This document shows positions 7,605-16,020 of a stretch of 31,112 bases of DNA, piece after piece. The position numbers and the translations under genes were made by a program. Numbering within the stretch: position 1 is the stretch's first letter; each line of letters begins with the position of its first letter. The notes under the pieces are model-generated. The model was not told where the DNA came from, did not search any database, and saw only the letters and a list, made by a program, of their open reading frames with translations. Source of the stretch: JABMPX01 sp964649795 (GTDB lineage Bacteria; Patescibacteriota; Minisyncoccia; Portnoybacterales; UBA2143); NCBI GenBank assembly GCA_964649795.1, contig CAZYQY010000006.1:1-31112 (forward strand), given 5' to 3'.

Positions 7605-8688
7605 ACATAAGATAGTCTTCTGATGGAGACAAGAGTAATTCTATAGCATCGTATGTTATTTTATCTTTGTCTGTTAAAATATAAATCTTAACTGCTTCTT
7701 CAGTTTCTAAGCTAATTTGCCAAAATTCATCAGCGAAATAAATAGATTTCTTATAATAATCATCTGGCAAAACAACTGAATCAGAAATTTCCTTAGGAAC
7801 AGCGCAAAAAAGAGTTCTATTGTCTTGGCTCCAAACACATTTTTCCGGCAAGGTAACAAAATTTAATTCTTTAATAGCTTGATTGGATAAATCAGCTATT
7901 TTTAATTTGAGATTTTTGCCTTGACTATTAGTTTCTGAAAAAAGTAATTTATCGCCTGCAGGAGACCAAAGAGCTGTCAATCCATAGTTTTCAATAATTT
8001 TTTGGAGATTATTAGAGTCAATTTCTATTGTATAAACAACGCTTTGCGCTAAACCGCTCGGTCTGGTTCTAATGGAAATTTGGCTTGAATTCGGCCATTC
8101 TACAATCAGGTTTTGCATCCTGGTCTGAAATATATTGTTCCATTCAGAACCGTCTGAATTTGCTATGCTTATGTTATTATCCTCTGTTTGAGGATTATAA
8201 TATTGGTAAGCAATTTTATCTTGTTCTGGCGACCAAGATAAATAACTTATATCGCGGTTTAAAAGAACACTATTGTCCGTATTATAATCATAGAAATATT
8301 TTTTTATTAAACTATTCTCTTCAAAAATAGCAATAACTTTGTCTTTGTTCGGCGACCAAAGGACTTTAAGCAAATTCTGCAAGACATTTGATGATATTCT
8401 TATTTTATCAGACCCATCAAAGTTTGATTCAAAAACATTGCCATTGTTTTTTAAGTAATATTTTACTTTTTGTCCATCAACAACTGGGGCTAAAACAGGT
8501 TCTTGGCTGATTATTTTAATATCGAACTGACTAATTGATATGTCGTTTTCTCCATTTAAAGCTTCTTCTGAATCCAACATATTCTCTGGAGGAATTGGTT
8601 CTTTAATAAAGAAGTTGTAAATAACTAAAGCTCCTACCACAAGGATAAGCAGGATAATTAAAATAATAAGAATTTTTTTTAGAGGCAT
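7561..8688 (-). CDS. Membrane-anchored WD40-like/TolB-type beta-propeller protein
   Basis: This 375-residue protein starts with a signal anchor (about residues 4-28, KKILIILIILLILVVGALVI) and then a long extracytoplasmic domain. Repeated blade motifs of the PD40/TolB type are visible: VLWSPNKDKVIAIF, LSWSPEQDKIAYQYY, ALWSPAGDKLLFSE, CVWSQDNRTLFCAV and LLSPSEDYLMFI. Such propellers usually bind proteins or glycans; no catalytic residue can be named. It is the last gene of the leftward secretion-like operon, 11 bp after the VirB2-like pilin, and overlaps the convergent ligase gene by 44 bp. A structural or substrate-docking role at the cell surface is inference from context. Confidence 0.75.
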   Translation of the reverse strand: MPLKKILIILIILLILVVGALVIYNFFIKEPIPPENMLDSEEALNGENDISISQFDIKIISQEPVLAPVVDGQKVKYYLKNNGNVFESNFDGSDKIRISSNVLQNLLKVLWSPNKDKVIAIFEENSLIKKYFYDYNTDNSVLLNRDISYLSWSPEQDKIAYQYYNPQTEDNNISIANSDGSEWNNIFQTRMQNLIVEWPNSSQISIRTRPSGLAQSVVYTIEIDSNNLQKIIENYGLTALWSPAGDKLLFSETNSQGKNLKLKIADLSNQAIKELNFVTLPEKCVWSQDNRTLFCAVPKEISDSVVLPDDYYKKSIYFADEFWQISLETEEAVKIYILTDKDKITYDAIELLLSPSEDYLMFINRKNEFLYSLEL

Positions 8689-8699
8689 AATATTAATTT

Positions 8700-9146
8700 T
8701 TAATTTTTAATTACTAATAGATTGCCAGGATTAGTTTTTTGAAGCATGCCTGTATTCCCGTTTATATTTAGATCCGGTTCTTTTAATTTAACTAAGTCAG
8801 GATTAATGGTGTATAAAATTAAATAGGCAGCTAAGGCCAAAATTAACCCACCAAGAGCTCCCCAAATGTATTCTCTGGCTTTTTCTTGCGTTGTAATTGT
8901 CCCAGATAACATATACATAAATCCGCCAAGGACTAAAGTGCCTAAAGCAGTAATAGCTACCAAAGCTAAAGCAAAAACATATATTCCGTGTATATAACTT
9001 GACAAAGTCGGCTCTGTTCCAGCTTTTGGACCATGAGGAATAGTCACTTCTATTTTATAGCCAGCATAGACATTAAAAGCAATCAGCATTGAACAATAAA
9101 CAATGAACAATAGAGAAATAATGATTAATAATTTTTTGGATTTCAT
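8700..9146 (-). CDS. VirB2/TrbC-like pilin-type membrane protein
   Basis: This 148-residue protein has an N-terminal hydrophobic signal (about 5-27) and two further membrane helices (about 52-82 and 93-112, IWGALGGLILALAAYLILYTINPDLVK) joined by a short TTQEKAREY cytoplasmic turn. This two-helix plan after a signal peptide is that of VirB2/TrbC pilins of type IV secretion systems, and the ending NPDL plus a polar tail is, from memory, common in CPR versions. It lies near the end of the operon that encodes VirB4- and VirB6-like proteins. Its signal region holds a heptad DNA repeat coding LFIVYCSM. The assignment rests on topology and context more than strong sequence identity. Confidence 0.7.
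   Translation of the reverse strand: MKSKKLLIIISLLFIVYCSMLIAFNVYAGYKIEVTIPHGPKAGTEPTLSSYIHGIYVFALALVAITALGTLVLGGFMYMLSGTITTQEKAREYIWGALGGLILALAAYLILYTINPDLVKLKEPDLNINGNTGMLQKTNPGNLLVIKN
9090..9110 (-). repeat. TTGTTCA-type heptad repeat, three units, inside a signal helix
   Basis: On the minus strand the units are TTGTTCA, TTGTTTA and TTGTTCA. They encode LFIVYCS in the signal/membrane segment of the VirB2-like protein, in the same frame as the repeat at 6981-7008, which encodes LFVVHCS. Confidence 0.75.
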
Positions 9147-9153
9147 TATATTT

Positions 9154-9873
9154 TTATGGAGTAAAAATTATTTTAGTAATACTCTGCGCTTTTTCAGAAG
9201 AATTATTTTTATTTTCAACCTGTATTATCAAATCCTGCTTAGAAATTTCTCCTATTTTACCAACTTTTAAAGTAAAGAGATTCGGATTCTCGTTGTTAAC
9301 CTGAGAGCCAATTTTCCCATTTAAACTCCAAACATAATTTAGTTCGTCTATAGTTTCAATATTGAAAAAATACGGTTTAGCAATAAATTTTACTTCTTGT
9401 TCAGATGGAATCTTATATTCTTCATTAGGATTTTCAGAAAAGATATTAGTTTCTAAAATAATTTCTGGGCTTTGAGGCTTTAAATATAGATATGATGAAG
9501 TTCCTAAAAGAATTCCTTCAGAATTTTCTATTTTTACTTTAATTGATTGTTTTATAGAACGATTTTTATCCATATTAAATTGAAAAACTTGCTTATTCTG
9601 CCCAGAGTCAGATTTTTGGATATGGTCATTGAGAAACCATTTATAAATTAATTCTTGAGGATTAAATTCTAAAGAATTAATAACAGCAGCCACTTTTACA
9701 GAACTCCCTTTTGTGGGTAAGGACTTACCCATATAATCAACTGGAGCATAAGTATCAGCTGACCAGGTTAAAGTAATACTAATTTCCGGAGTTTGCCCTT
9801 GGACGAAAACAGTGGACAATAAACAGAGAATAACAATTGGCAGGAGGTAATTTATTTTTTTTATTCTAATCAT
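9154..9873 (-). CDS. Exported protein with two Ig-like segments (function unknown)
   Basis: This 239-residue protein has a signal peptide (about 1-26, YLLPIVILCLLSTVFVQG, then Q) and an all-beta extracytoplasmic part. Two segments look alike and resemble Ig/PKD-type folds: one around PQELIYKWFLNDHIQKSDSG followed by VFQFNM, and one around IDELNYVWSLNGKIGS followed by NLFTLKV. Each has the pattern (L)xYxWxLN(D/G) and a later F-x-(F/L) strand. No enzyme motif is seen. It lies between the 135-aa membrane unknown and the VirB2-like pilin, 7 bp upstream of the latter, so it is probably an external part of the secretion-like apparatus. The fold is inferred from pattern only. Confidence 0.6.
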   Translation of the reverse strand: MIRIKKINYLLPIVILCLLSTVFVQGQTPEISITLTWSADTYAPVDYMGKSLPTKGSSVKVAAVINSLEFNPQELIYKWFLNDHIQKSDSGQNKQVFQFNMDKNRSIKQSIKVKIENSEGILLGTSSYLYLKPQSPEIILETNIFSENPNEEYKIPSEQEVKFIAKPYFFNIETIDELNYVWSLNGKIGSQVNNENPNLFTLKVGKIGEISKQDLIIQVENKNNSSEKAQSITKIIFTP

Positions 9874-9874
9874 T

Positions 9875-10282
9875 TTAAGGCTTCCCTTTGGTTAATTTAC
9901 TTAATGATTCAGGCATATAGCCTTTTTGTTCAGCATACAGACTGATTATAAAAATTGTCCAAGTAGGAGATATATCGCCTAATCCAGGAATCAACTCAAT
10001 CAAAAACGTTCCGCCAAATCTAGCGCTTGGGAATTTACGAAGCCTAATTAAACACCAAAGTCCAAGAATCCCAGCAGTGCCTAAATCAAGCGCCCTAAAA
10101 AGCAATAAATCCAAACCAACCCAATCGCAAAGGTCATTAGCAATTCCTACAGCTCCAATTATCATAAATTCAGCATCAGTAATTTCACTGACTTTGTCAG
10201 ATGGTTTGCTTTTTGCTTTTGTTTTCTTACTAGTTATTCTCCTAGTATTTTCTTGTGCCCATTCGTCTGTATAGTCAGGCAT
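9875..10282 (-). CDS. Small membrane protein of unknown function
   Basis: I do not recognise this 135-residue protein. It has a polar, lysine-rich N-terminal 35 residues (RRITSKKTKAKSKPSDK), then hydrophobic stretches at about 40-75 (IIGAVGIANDLCDWVGLDLL and DLGTAGILGLWCLIRL) and at about 92-115 (GGTFLIELIPGLGDISPTW). This gives perhaps three membrane passes and no signal peptide. The IELIPGLGDISPTWT segment is glycine/proline-rich, as in re-entrant or channel-lining regions, but that is speculation. It lies 14 bp after the VirB4-like gene and 1 bp before the Ig-like gene, so it is evidently translated with the secretion locus. Confidence 0.6.
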   Translation of the reverse strand: MPDYTDEWAQENTRRITSKKTKAKSKPSDKVSEITDAEFMIIGAVGIANDLCDWVGLDLLLFRALDLGTAGILGLWCLIRLRKFPSARFGGTFLIELIPGLGDISPTWTIFIISLYAEQKGYMPESLSKLTKGKP

Positions 10283-10296
10283 ATTTTTATAGAGAA

Positions 10297-12255
10297 TTAA
10301 TAAGCGATATCTTTTATTCCATCATCAGGATTTTTTTTAAATATTTGTTTATCTTCTATTGGCTCGCTAACTTCTGTTTTATTTATTTTCTCTGTTTTTG
10401 GAATATCTGCCTTTTTTTCTATTTCTTGCATGATCTTGCCTTTAATTAATTCTTTTCTTTTTTGCTCTTTTTTTTCATTCTCTTCTTCCAATTCTTTTTT
10501 GGCTTTTTCTATTTCTATCAATTGAGCTGGATCAGACGTGATAACCTGGTCTTCAGTATAAGAAGAAACTACTTGGATAGAAACATGTTTCGTGCCTGCA
10601 AAGAAAATACCTTCGCCAACTGCACATGCCATAAGCATATATTTCTCTTGGTCAGTCAGATTAAAAGCTTCTTTAACCACTTCAATGGCTGTTGGCGACT
10701 GCTTCATTAAAAGCTGGAGAGATGAATTAGTAAGAATTGGCTTGCCGTATTTAGATTTCATAAAATCAGCTACATCTTGAGTAATAGTGGTCAAGCCAAG
10801 ATAATATTTACGGCATCTTTTGGCAATGCCAAAAAGGAAAGAAGCAGCATCTTCGTGTTGCATCATCCACCAGGCTTCGTCAACAACCATCATCCTTTTT
10901 TTTGTTTTTGAGCGAATAATATTCCATATATAGCGAAGAATAACATACATAGCTAATGGCCTTAATTCGTCTTCCATATCTCTAATACTAAAAACAACAA
11001 GTTTTCTATTTAATTCAACATTGGTTGGTTGATTAAAAAATCCTGAGTAACTGCCATTCACAAACTTTTCTAACCTAGTCACCAAGCTCTCTGCACCAGT
11101 CATCCCCTTAAGAATATTATAAAGATCACTCATTAATGGAGGTTCAATCTTGCTAAAATTAGATTCAGGAGTAATGTCCCGAGAAGCATAGGTTTCTGTA
11201 AGAGCTTTATCTATAATAGCATCTTCTTCAGGAGTCAAACCATTAAGCATCATCCTTAGTAAACCAACTAAATTAATAATATTGTTTTTCAGAAGATCAG
11301 CTGGCTTATCTTCTGGGCCAGGGATCGGCAAATCAAAAGGATTCAAATTATGCGGCGAAGTAAGTGAAATATCTACAAATGTTCCATCAATTGTTTCTGC
11401 TAAATATTTATACTCTTTTTCCGGATCAATAACAATTACCTCAGTGTCCTGCATTAAGGAACGGAGGATTTCTAATTTGATAGTGTATGATTTGCCTGCG
11501 CCGCTTTTAGCAAAAACAACCATATTAGCATTTTCCATACTAAAACGGTCAAATAAAATTAAAGAATTATTATGTCGGTTAATGCCATAAAGAACGCCTT
11601 TGTTGTCGCTTAAATCAGAAGAAATAAAAGGAAAGCTTAAAGAAAGAGGGGCTGTATTAAAATTACTATGAATAAATAATTTATCAATTCCCAATGGCAA
11701 GGTGGAAACAAACCCTTGTTCTTGTTGGAAAACAGCTGGCTTGGCATAAACCATTTTATTTTCCAAAAGTGCCCTAATCTTATTCTCAACTTCATCAAGC
11801 TCTTTGATTGAAGAAGCAAAGAATGTAACATAAAGACCCATTTTGAAAAGTCGTTCAGAGCCTTGTTGAAGTTTGTCCCGTAAATCCTCAATATTGCGCA
11901 AAGCCGCTTCTAAAATAGGATCGCGGACTTTGCCTGCTTCAGCTTGAATAGAAATCTGCGACTGAATTTGAGCTGTTTTCTTAGTTAATTTTTTCAGGAC
12001 AGTATTTGTTTCAGTCGGATGGATAGATAAAGATACATTCATCTCCTGGTCAAGGGAAATTACAGGAGAAAGCCAGCTGGTTGCTAATCTTTGAGGATAG
12101 CTGAAAATAAAAATGGTTCGGGCATATTTCTCGCCAATCTGTAAATAATTAGAATTGATTTTTAATCCAGCTGGAGCAATTAAATCAATTAAATTAGTTT
12201 CTTGCCCTAGATCAATCATATTTTCTTTTTTGATTGTTTTTTTAAATAAATTCAT
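10297..12255 (-). CDS. VirB4-type secretion ATPase
   Basis: This 652-residue ATPase powers assembly of, or transport through, type IV secretion-like machines. The N-terminal part (about 20-215) is the VirB4 non-ATPase domain. The HerA/FtsK-like ATPase follows, with Walker A AKSGAGKS at 249-256, the conserved VIVIDPEKEY at 274-282, and Walker B MMVVDEAWWMM at 455-465, the VirB4 hallmark. Then come a TTITQDVADF sensor region and a C-terminal tail very rich in lysine and glutamate (about 580-640). Its ATG overlaps the stop of the upstream TraC-like gene by ATGA, so translation is coupled. No VirD4 coupling protein or relaxase is nearby, which argues against a plain conjugation role. Confidence 0.9.
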   Translation of the reverse strand: MNLFKKTIKKENMIDLGQETNLIDLIAPAGLKINSNYLQIGEKYARTIFIFSYPQRLATSWLSPVISLDQEMNVSLSIHPTETNTVLKKLTKKTAQIQSQISIQAEAGKVRDPILEAALRNIEDLRDKLQQGSERLFKMGLYVTFFASSIKELDEVENKIRALLENKMVYAKPAVFQQEQGFVSTLPLGIDKLFIHSNFNTAPLSLSFPFISSDLSDNKGVLYGINRHNNSLILFDRFSMENANMVVFAKSGAGKSYTIKLEILRSLMQDTEVIVIDPEKEYKYLAETIDGTFVDISLTSPHNLNPFDLPIPGPEDKPADLLKNNIINLVGLLRMMLNGLTPEEDAIIDKALTETYASRDITPESNFSKIEPPLMSDLYNILKGMTGAESLVTRLEKFVNGSYSGFFNQPTNVELNRKLVVFSIRDMEDELRPLAMYVILRYIWNIIRSKTKKRMMVVDEAWWMMQHEDAASFLFGIAKRCRKYYLGLTTITQDVADFMKSKYGKPILTNSSLQLLMKQSPTAIEVVKEAFNLTDQEKYMLMACAVGEGIFFAGTKHVSIQVVSSYTEDQVITSDPAQLIEIEKAKKELEEENEKKEQKRKELIKGKIMQEIEKKADIPKTEKINKTEVSEPIEDKQIFKKNPDDGIKDIAY

Positions 12256-12905
12256 TGATTCCTCATTTCTTTAGCTTTTGATAATTCTGGGTCTTCTTTA
12301 GCGCTCGGATTGTACAATTTATAGAATAGTTCAATTAGCTCATCTGTTTTTAATGGAACTGACTTAATGCCAATTCCTGACAAGCTCGTAGTAATAAATT
12401 CTAATCTTTGCCAAAGATTATTTTTAAGTTCTTGAAATTTTTGTTCTTTGGTTTCTAATTTTTCTTTTTTACTAAAAAGCTTATTAAATAAATTGGCCTT
12501 TTTTAGAACTAATGGATTATAAGGGATTACTAAATAGAATGATTCAGTCATAATATTAGTCATTTCAGACAATCCCTTAATAAAGTCTATATATTCAAAA
12601 GATTGAATTTTTAATAGTTCGTTTTCAAGTAACGATTGTTTTTGTTCTATATTTTTAATATATGGATCAATATCAAATTTTCGGGAAGCAGCAACAATCT
12701 GAACGCTGAAATCAAGGGAATTGAGAAAATTTTGATAAAGATAAATAATAGCGTCCTGTTCTTCAGTGGATTTAAGAGCGAAATTCAAACTAGTTGTCAT
12801 TAAAATAGCCCTTAATCCCTTGTTTTTAAGGATAATAACATCATCTTTAATTTCTCTAATTTCTAAATGACTCTGCATTGAAGAACCTTTTGTTTTTTGA
12901 GTCAT
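12252..12905 (-). CDS. TraC-like domain protein upstream of VirB4
   Basis: This protein has 217 residues from the ATG at 12903-12905; an in-frame GTG six codons upstream (12923) overlaps prgI, but the ATG two bp after the prgI stop is simpler. It begins MTQKTKGSSMQSHLEIREIK and contains a ferredoxin-like alpha/beta stretch, DVIILKNKGLRAILMTTSLNF then DAIIYLYQNFLNSLDFSVQIV, followed by helices and ESFYLVIPYNP. This resembles the TraC/TrsE-type N-terminal domain fused to VirB4 in other systems. No Walker motifs are present. It lies between PrgI and VirB4, an order I recall from CPR and Firmicutes systems, and overlaps virB4 by 4 bp. It probably docks the ATPase at the membrane complex. Confidence 0.68.
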   Translation of the reverse strand: MTQKTKGSSMQSHLEIREIKDDVIILKNKGLRAILMTTSLNFALKSTEEQDAIIYLYQNFLNSLDFSVQIVAASRKFDIDPYIKNIEQKQSLLENELLKIQSFEYIDFIKGLSEMTNIMTESFYLVIPYNPLVLKKANLFNKLFSKKEKLETKEQKFQELKNNLWQRLEFITTSLSGIGIKSVPLKTDELIELFYKLYNPSAKEDPELSKAKEMRNQ

Positions 12906-12907
12906 AA

Positions 12908-13186
12908 TTATTTTTTCTTCCACAAATATAATCTTGGTTTGCTTAAATAAACGATACCAGAACCTAAAAAATTAATGAAAGGACGGCCATTGACTTTATA
13001 AAAAGCTAGAAGAATACAAAGAATGCCAATTGGAATTGCTATAACAATGAAAAATCCTAAAGTGAGAAGAGACCAGAGGAGAAAAAGAACTCCAGCGCCA
13101 CCAACCAGATAAAGAAACTGTTTCAGTGCTAAAGGGCCGATTATCTTATCTTCAATATCAATAAATTGGGGGACATTAAACTGCAT
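12908..13186 (-). CDS. PrgI family membrane protein
   Basis: This 92-residue protein begins MQFNVPQFIDIEDKIIGPLALKQF, the characteristic PrgI-family opening, followed by two membrane helices (about 25-45 and 47-64) and a short basic tail. PrgI proteins accompany VirB4-type ATPases in Gram-positive and CPR type IV secretion loci and resemble the VirB3 position in structure and gene order. A clear Shine-Dalgarno AAGGAG (13195-13200) lies 8 bp before the ATG inside the end of the preceding gene, one of few in this window. It sits 3 bp downstream of the 166-aa gene. The family assignment is strong; the exact role is inferred from gene order. Confidence 0.85.
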   Translation of the reverse strand: MQFNVPQFIDIEDKIIGPLALKQFLYLVGGAGVLFLLWSLLTLGFFIVIAIPIGILCILLAFYKVNGRPFINFLGSGIVYLSKPRLYLWKKK

Positions 13187-13189
13187 ATA

Positions 13190-13690
13190 TTATTCTCCTT
13201 TTAAGTCAACTATATTCCCTTCTATTTTCGGTTCAGATATTGTTTGTTCTTTTGTCTCGTCTTCTCTTGGCCAAGAGGATACTTGATGAATCTTTTTTAA
13301 ACTCTCCTTAACAGGCAAAAATATTGCCTGATTAATATCCCGAGCTAATTTACGGGCAAATTCTTCTTTTAAACTACATTTCTCCTGCAATGTCTTAACA
13401 AAATCAACAATATTAACTTCTCCTAATAAAACCATACCTGTTGTATAAGATAATTGTTGAACAGATTCTTCTGTGAATTGATGCTTTTTGCCAATCATTT
13501 TAATATTTTCAGCTGTTTGCCTTGACGCAATGAGCGTCTTTAATTCATCGGATACGGTTTGGAATTTAGCTTCTAATTCAATGGTTTCTTCATTAAGAGA
13601 ATTTTCCATTTCATCCCATAATTTAATCTGTTCCGATGTTGGCTCGGGTAACATAATATTTTCTTTATTATTAGAGTTTTTTTCAAGCAT
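13190..13690 (-). CDS. Soluble helical protein of unknown function in the secretion operon
   Basis: I do not recognise a named family. From the ATG at 13688-13690, 5 bp past the preceding stop, the product has 166 residues; a TTG at 13708 would add six residues and overlap that gene. It has no signal peptide and no membrane helix. It is predicted almost entirely helical: an acidic N terminus (PTSEQIKLWDEMENSLNEET), a coiled-coil-like middle (about 30-65), and a C-terminal element GEVNIVDFVKTLQEKCSLKEEFARKLARDINQAIFLPVKESLKKI. From memory, that last element, with its (A)RDIN-x-x-IFLPV block, recurs in CPR hypothetical proteins. Cytoplasmic and possibly an assembly or regulatory partner of the ATPase, by position only. 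Confidence 0.6.
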   Translation of the reverse strand: MLEKNSNNKENIMLPEPTSEQIKLWDEMENSLNEETIELEAKFQTVSDELKTLIASRQTAENIKMIGKKHQFTEESVQQLSYTTGMVLLGEVNIVDFVKTLQEKCSLKEEFARKLARDINQAIFLPVKESLKKIHQVSSWPREDETKEQTISEPKIEGNIVDLKGE

Positions 13691-13695
13691 ATTAA

Positions 13696-14121
13696 TTAAA
13701 ATTGCCAAGCTGGACTATATAATAAATATTGGCAAACTTTTTCTATTTGAGGATTCTTTCCCCCACTTTCTAATTCTAACAATCTGTTAAAAGTATTTTT
13801 AATAGCTAACCTTAAGAAAGGATCGTCCCCAGCTCCTATTTCTTCTAATTGCTCCACTGTCATATTTTTTAACAGTTCAATGCCTGTTTCTCCAGCAAAA
13901 GCATCGGGAACAATTAATTTGGCTATTTCAGGAGACATGTTTTTGATATGTTCTCTTGGGCTAGAAGCAGCATCTGGCCGTCTATCATAAAATTCCTTGG
14001 GACTTAAGTCCTCTATTTCAAAAAATCTAGCAAAAGCTTTAATCTGTTGAACGCTATAATCTCCTAATCCATATAAATCAAGGAGTTCTTGTAGAAATTG
14101 ATTTTTCTCTTGGTTGAGCAT
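13696..14121 (-). CDS. Soluble protein of unknown function in the secretion operon
   Basis: This 141-residue cytoplasmic-looking protein matches no family I recognise. It lacks a signal peptide and membrane segments and is mostly helical. The first part reads LLDLYGLGDYSVQQIKAFARFFEIEDLSPKEFYDRRPDA, with a helix-hairpin feel; a middle GETGIELLKNMTVEQLEEIGAGDDPFLRL and a C-terminal IEKVCQYLLYSPAWQF follow. It begins 6 bp after the VirB6-like gene and overlaps the first possible start of the next gene. Being small, soluble and sandwiched between structural components, it may be a chaperone or adaptor for the machine, but that is a guess from context. Confidence 0.58.
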   Translation of the reverse strand: MLNQEKNQFLQELLDLYGLGDYSVQQIKAFARFFEIEDLSPKEFYDRRPDAASSPREHIKNMSPEIAKLIVPDAFAGETGIELLKNMTVEQLEEIGAGDDPFLRLAIKNTFNRLLELESGGKNPQIEKVCQYLLYSPAWQF

Positions 14122-14127
14122 AATTTT

Positions 14128-15987
14128 TTATGTAATACCAGCTTCTTTCTTTATCTTTTCTCTTTCTGCATAACTAATTTTCTCTCCAAATCCTTCTTTG
14201 TTCTCGGATGGCATAATTATTTTTTGTTGTTCATTTAATACTGGCTTTCCTTTTTTCCCTTTTTCTTGCTTTAGTTTATACCTATTAAATTCCCCTGCCT
14301 TTTCACGATGAACCACATTTAAATTGACTCTTCTGGCTAATTTTTTCAACTTTTCATATTTTGGAATTCCAGGTCTCAATTTCGTACTTCGAGACATCAT
14401 TTGATTGTATTCTGCGCTTCTTGGATTAGCCAGCAATGATTGAGCAGCTAATTTTTGCGTTTTCCCAGCTCCAAAAGGCAGGGTTCGTCTGCCAGCTACT
14501 TTCTGAACATCTTGCCTGTTCATTGATTTGCCCATTCTTTGAGTTTCTTGGGTAACTACGGTATTTTTCTTTGTCCTGGCTTCTGCTCTGCCCTTAGGAG
14601 TCAGTCTTAAGTGTTCTCTTGTCCATTGCCCAGCTCCACTGACCCTAGATAGTCGCTGTTTGTTTTCTACTCTTTCTTTAGCTTCTTTTTCTCTAGCTGC
14701 TCCTCTTGCTTTCCACCAGCGTTGAGTGGCAGTAATTCCGCTAACCTTGCCGCCAATCCCCTTAGCTATGCCAATCGCTCCCTTGGCGCCAAAAACGCTC
14801 ATTTTTTGAGCTACAATTAGACCTCCAAGAAGCAATCCTACAACCAGAACAAACCGAAGAAGATATTTAAAGGAAAGCAGTTCAGGTAAAAGAATATCAG
14901 GATCTACTCCAGTTTCTGAAGCATCTAATACGCTTTGATACAGGAAAGTTGGAAAAGTTTTTAAAGCCAAATAAACAAAAAACATATAAATCGGGGCAAA
15001 AAAGACCCATTTTATAAAAGCATCCCACCACTGGCTAAAAAGTTTTTGAGTGGCCGGCAAAATCCAAAAGAACCAGGCAATCGGAGCCAAAATAAGTAAA
15101 AACCAAATTATTAATATTCTAACAATCAAAAAGAAAGCAAATGCTAAAAAAGCAAAAATAGCAATAATAGAAAATGTTATAGACATTGAAAGACCCATTA
15201 TAACATTGACCGTATCCATCACTCCTTTACCCCAATTATAATCTTTTTTTACTGGCACTAATTCCCACTTTTTACATTCACAACAGATACTTTGGCAGTC
15301 ATTTTTGCATATAAATTGATCTGTCGGCATGAATCCGCAATTCCCTATACATTCAGCATAATAATCATTACACTTTTCCCATCCTCCAGTACATTCTTTT
15401 TCTTTTATGGAACTAATTTTTGACAAGTTTAAGGCAGTAGATATTTTTGTGGTAAAATTTGTCCCGCCGCTTCCATCAACAAAGAACTGGGTTAAAAGTT
15501 GAGAAAAATCGATAATAGGGCCAACTAAAACCAAACTAAAATTGATTAAAAGAGCGGCTACAATCAGTTTCCATAGAATTTGTTTCATGCCATAAGTATC
15601 TATTCGTAAAATCGTTGCAAAGGCAATAACTAATAAAATTAAAACAAAAAACATATTGACCAAGTCGCGGACAATCCCCCATCCCATAATAACAATAGGC
15701 GCCTTAGTAAAAAGCGTATAAGATAAAAAACCGCTGACCAATCCGGCCGCAGCATTTAAAATTTGTCCGAATAACCAAAGGATACCAAGTAGTATATAGC
15801 CAAAGGTTATTAGAATTCCCTTGATAAAGTTATCAACAACCCAACCGGCTCTGGCTTCCCCTGCGCCAAAAATAAAGATTCCTAAAGAGCTGATTAAAAA
15901 AACTAGTGATATACATAAAATAGGTTTTTTATATTTATTATAAAAAATCTGTAATATTTTTTGGATTTTAACAAGCAAAATAATCAT
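14128..15987 (-). CDS. VirB6/TrbL-like polytopic protein with nine-cysteine loop
   Basis: This 619-residue protein starts at the ATG at 15985-15987 (a TTG codon just before is also in frame). An N-terminal hydrophobic signal (about 22-43) ends in GEARAGW, a likely signal-peptidase site. Helices at about 56-80, 105-130, 136-160, 263-290, 291-310, 325-345 and 375-397 form a VirB6/TrbL-like channel body. Between helices, residues 199-238 contain nine cysteines in patterns CxxxxxxC, CxxxC and ICCEC; this part would be extracytoplasmic. After the last helix a long, very basic tail of about 200 residues follows (about 405-619). VirB6-type proteins form the inner-membrane channel, and context with VirB4 and PrgI agrees. 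The tail and cysteine loop are lineage-specific additions. Confidence 0.78.
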   Translation of the reverse strand: MIILLVKIQKILQIFYNKYKKPILCISLVFLISSLGIFIFGAGEARAGWVVDNFIKGILITFGYILLGILWLFGQILNAAAGLVSGFLSYTLFTKAPIVIMGWGIVRDLVNMFFVLILLVIAFATILRIDTYGMKQILWKLIVAALLINFSLVLVGPIIDFSQLLTQFFVDGSGGTNFTTKISTALNLSKISSIKEKECTGGWEKCNDYYAECIGNCGFMPTDQFICKNDCQSICCECKKWELVPVKKDYNWGKGVMDTVNVIMGLSMSITFSIIAIFAFLAFAFFLIVRILIIWFLLILAPIAWFFWILPATQKLFSQWWDAFIKWVFFAPIYMFFVYLALKTFPTFLYQSVLDASETGVDPDILLPELLSFKYLLRFVLVVGLLLGGLIVAQKMSVFGAKGAIGIAKGIGGKVSGITATQRWWKARGAAREKEAKERVENKQRLSRVSGAGQWTREHLRLTPKGRAEARTKKNTVVTQETQRMGKSMNRQDVQKVAGRRTLPFGAGKTQKLAAQSLLANPRSAEYNQMMSRSTKLRPGIPKYEKLKKLARRVNLNVVHREKAGEFNRYKLKQEKGKKGKPVLNEQQKIIMPSENKEGFGEKISYAEREKIKKEAGIT

Positions 15988-16020
15988 CAAACTATTTTTT
16001 AGAAATTTTTTATATTTTTA

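Noticed and set aside
11282..11590. A 102-codon open frame antisense to the VirB4 gene.
   Set aside because: It covers the Walker A region of VirB4 in reverse and has no family resemblance.
13696..13708. An upstream TTG start for the 166-aa gene (13708).
   Set aside because: It would overlap the previous gene by 13 bp; an ATG lies at 13688-13690 directly after that stop.
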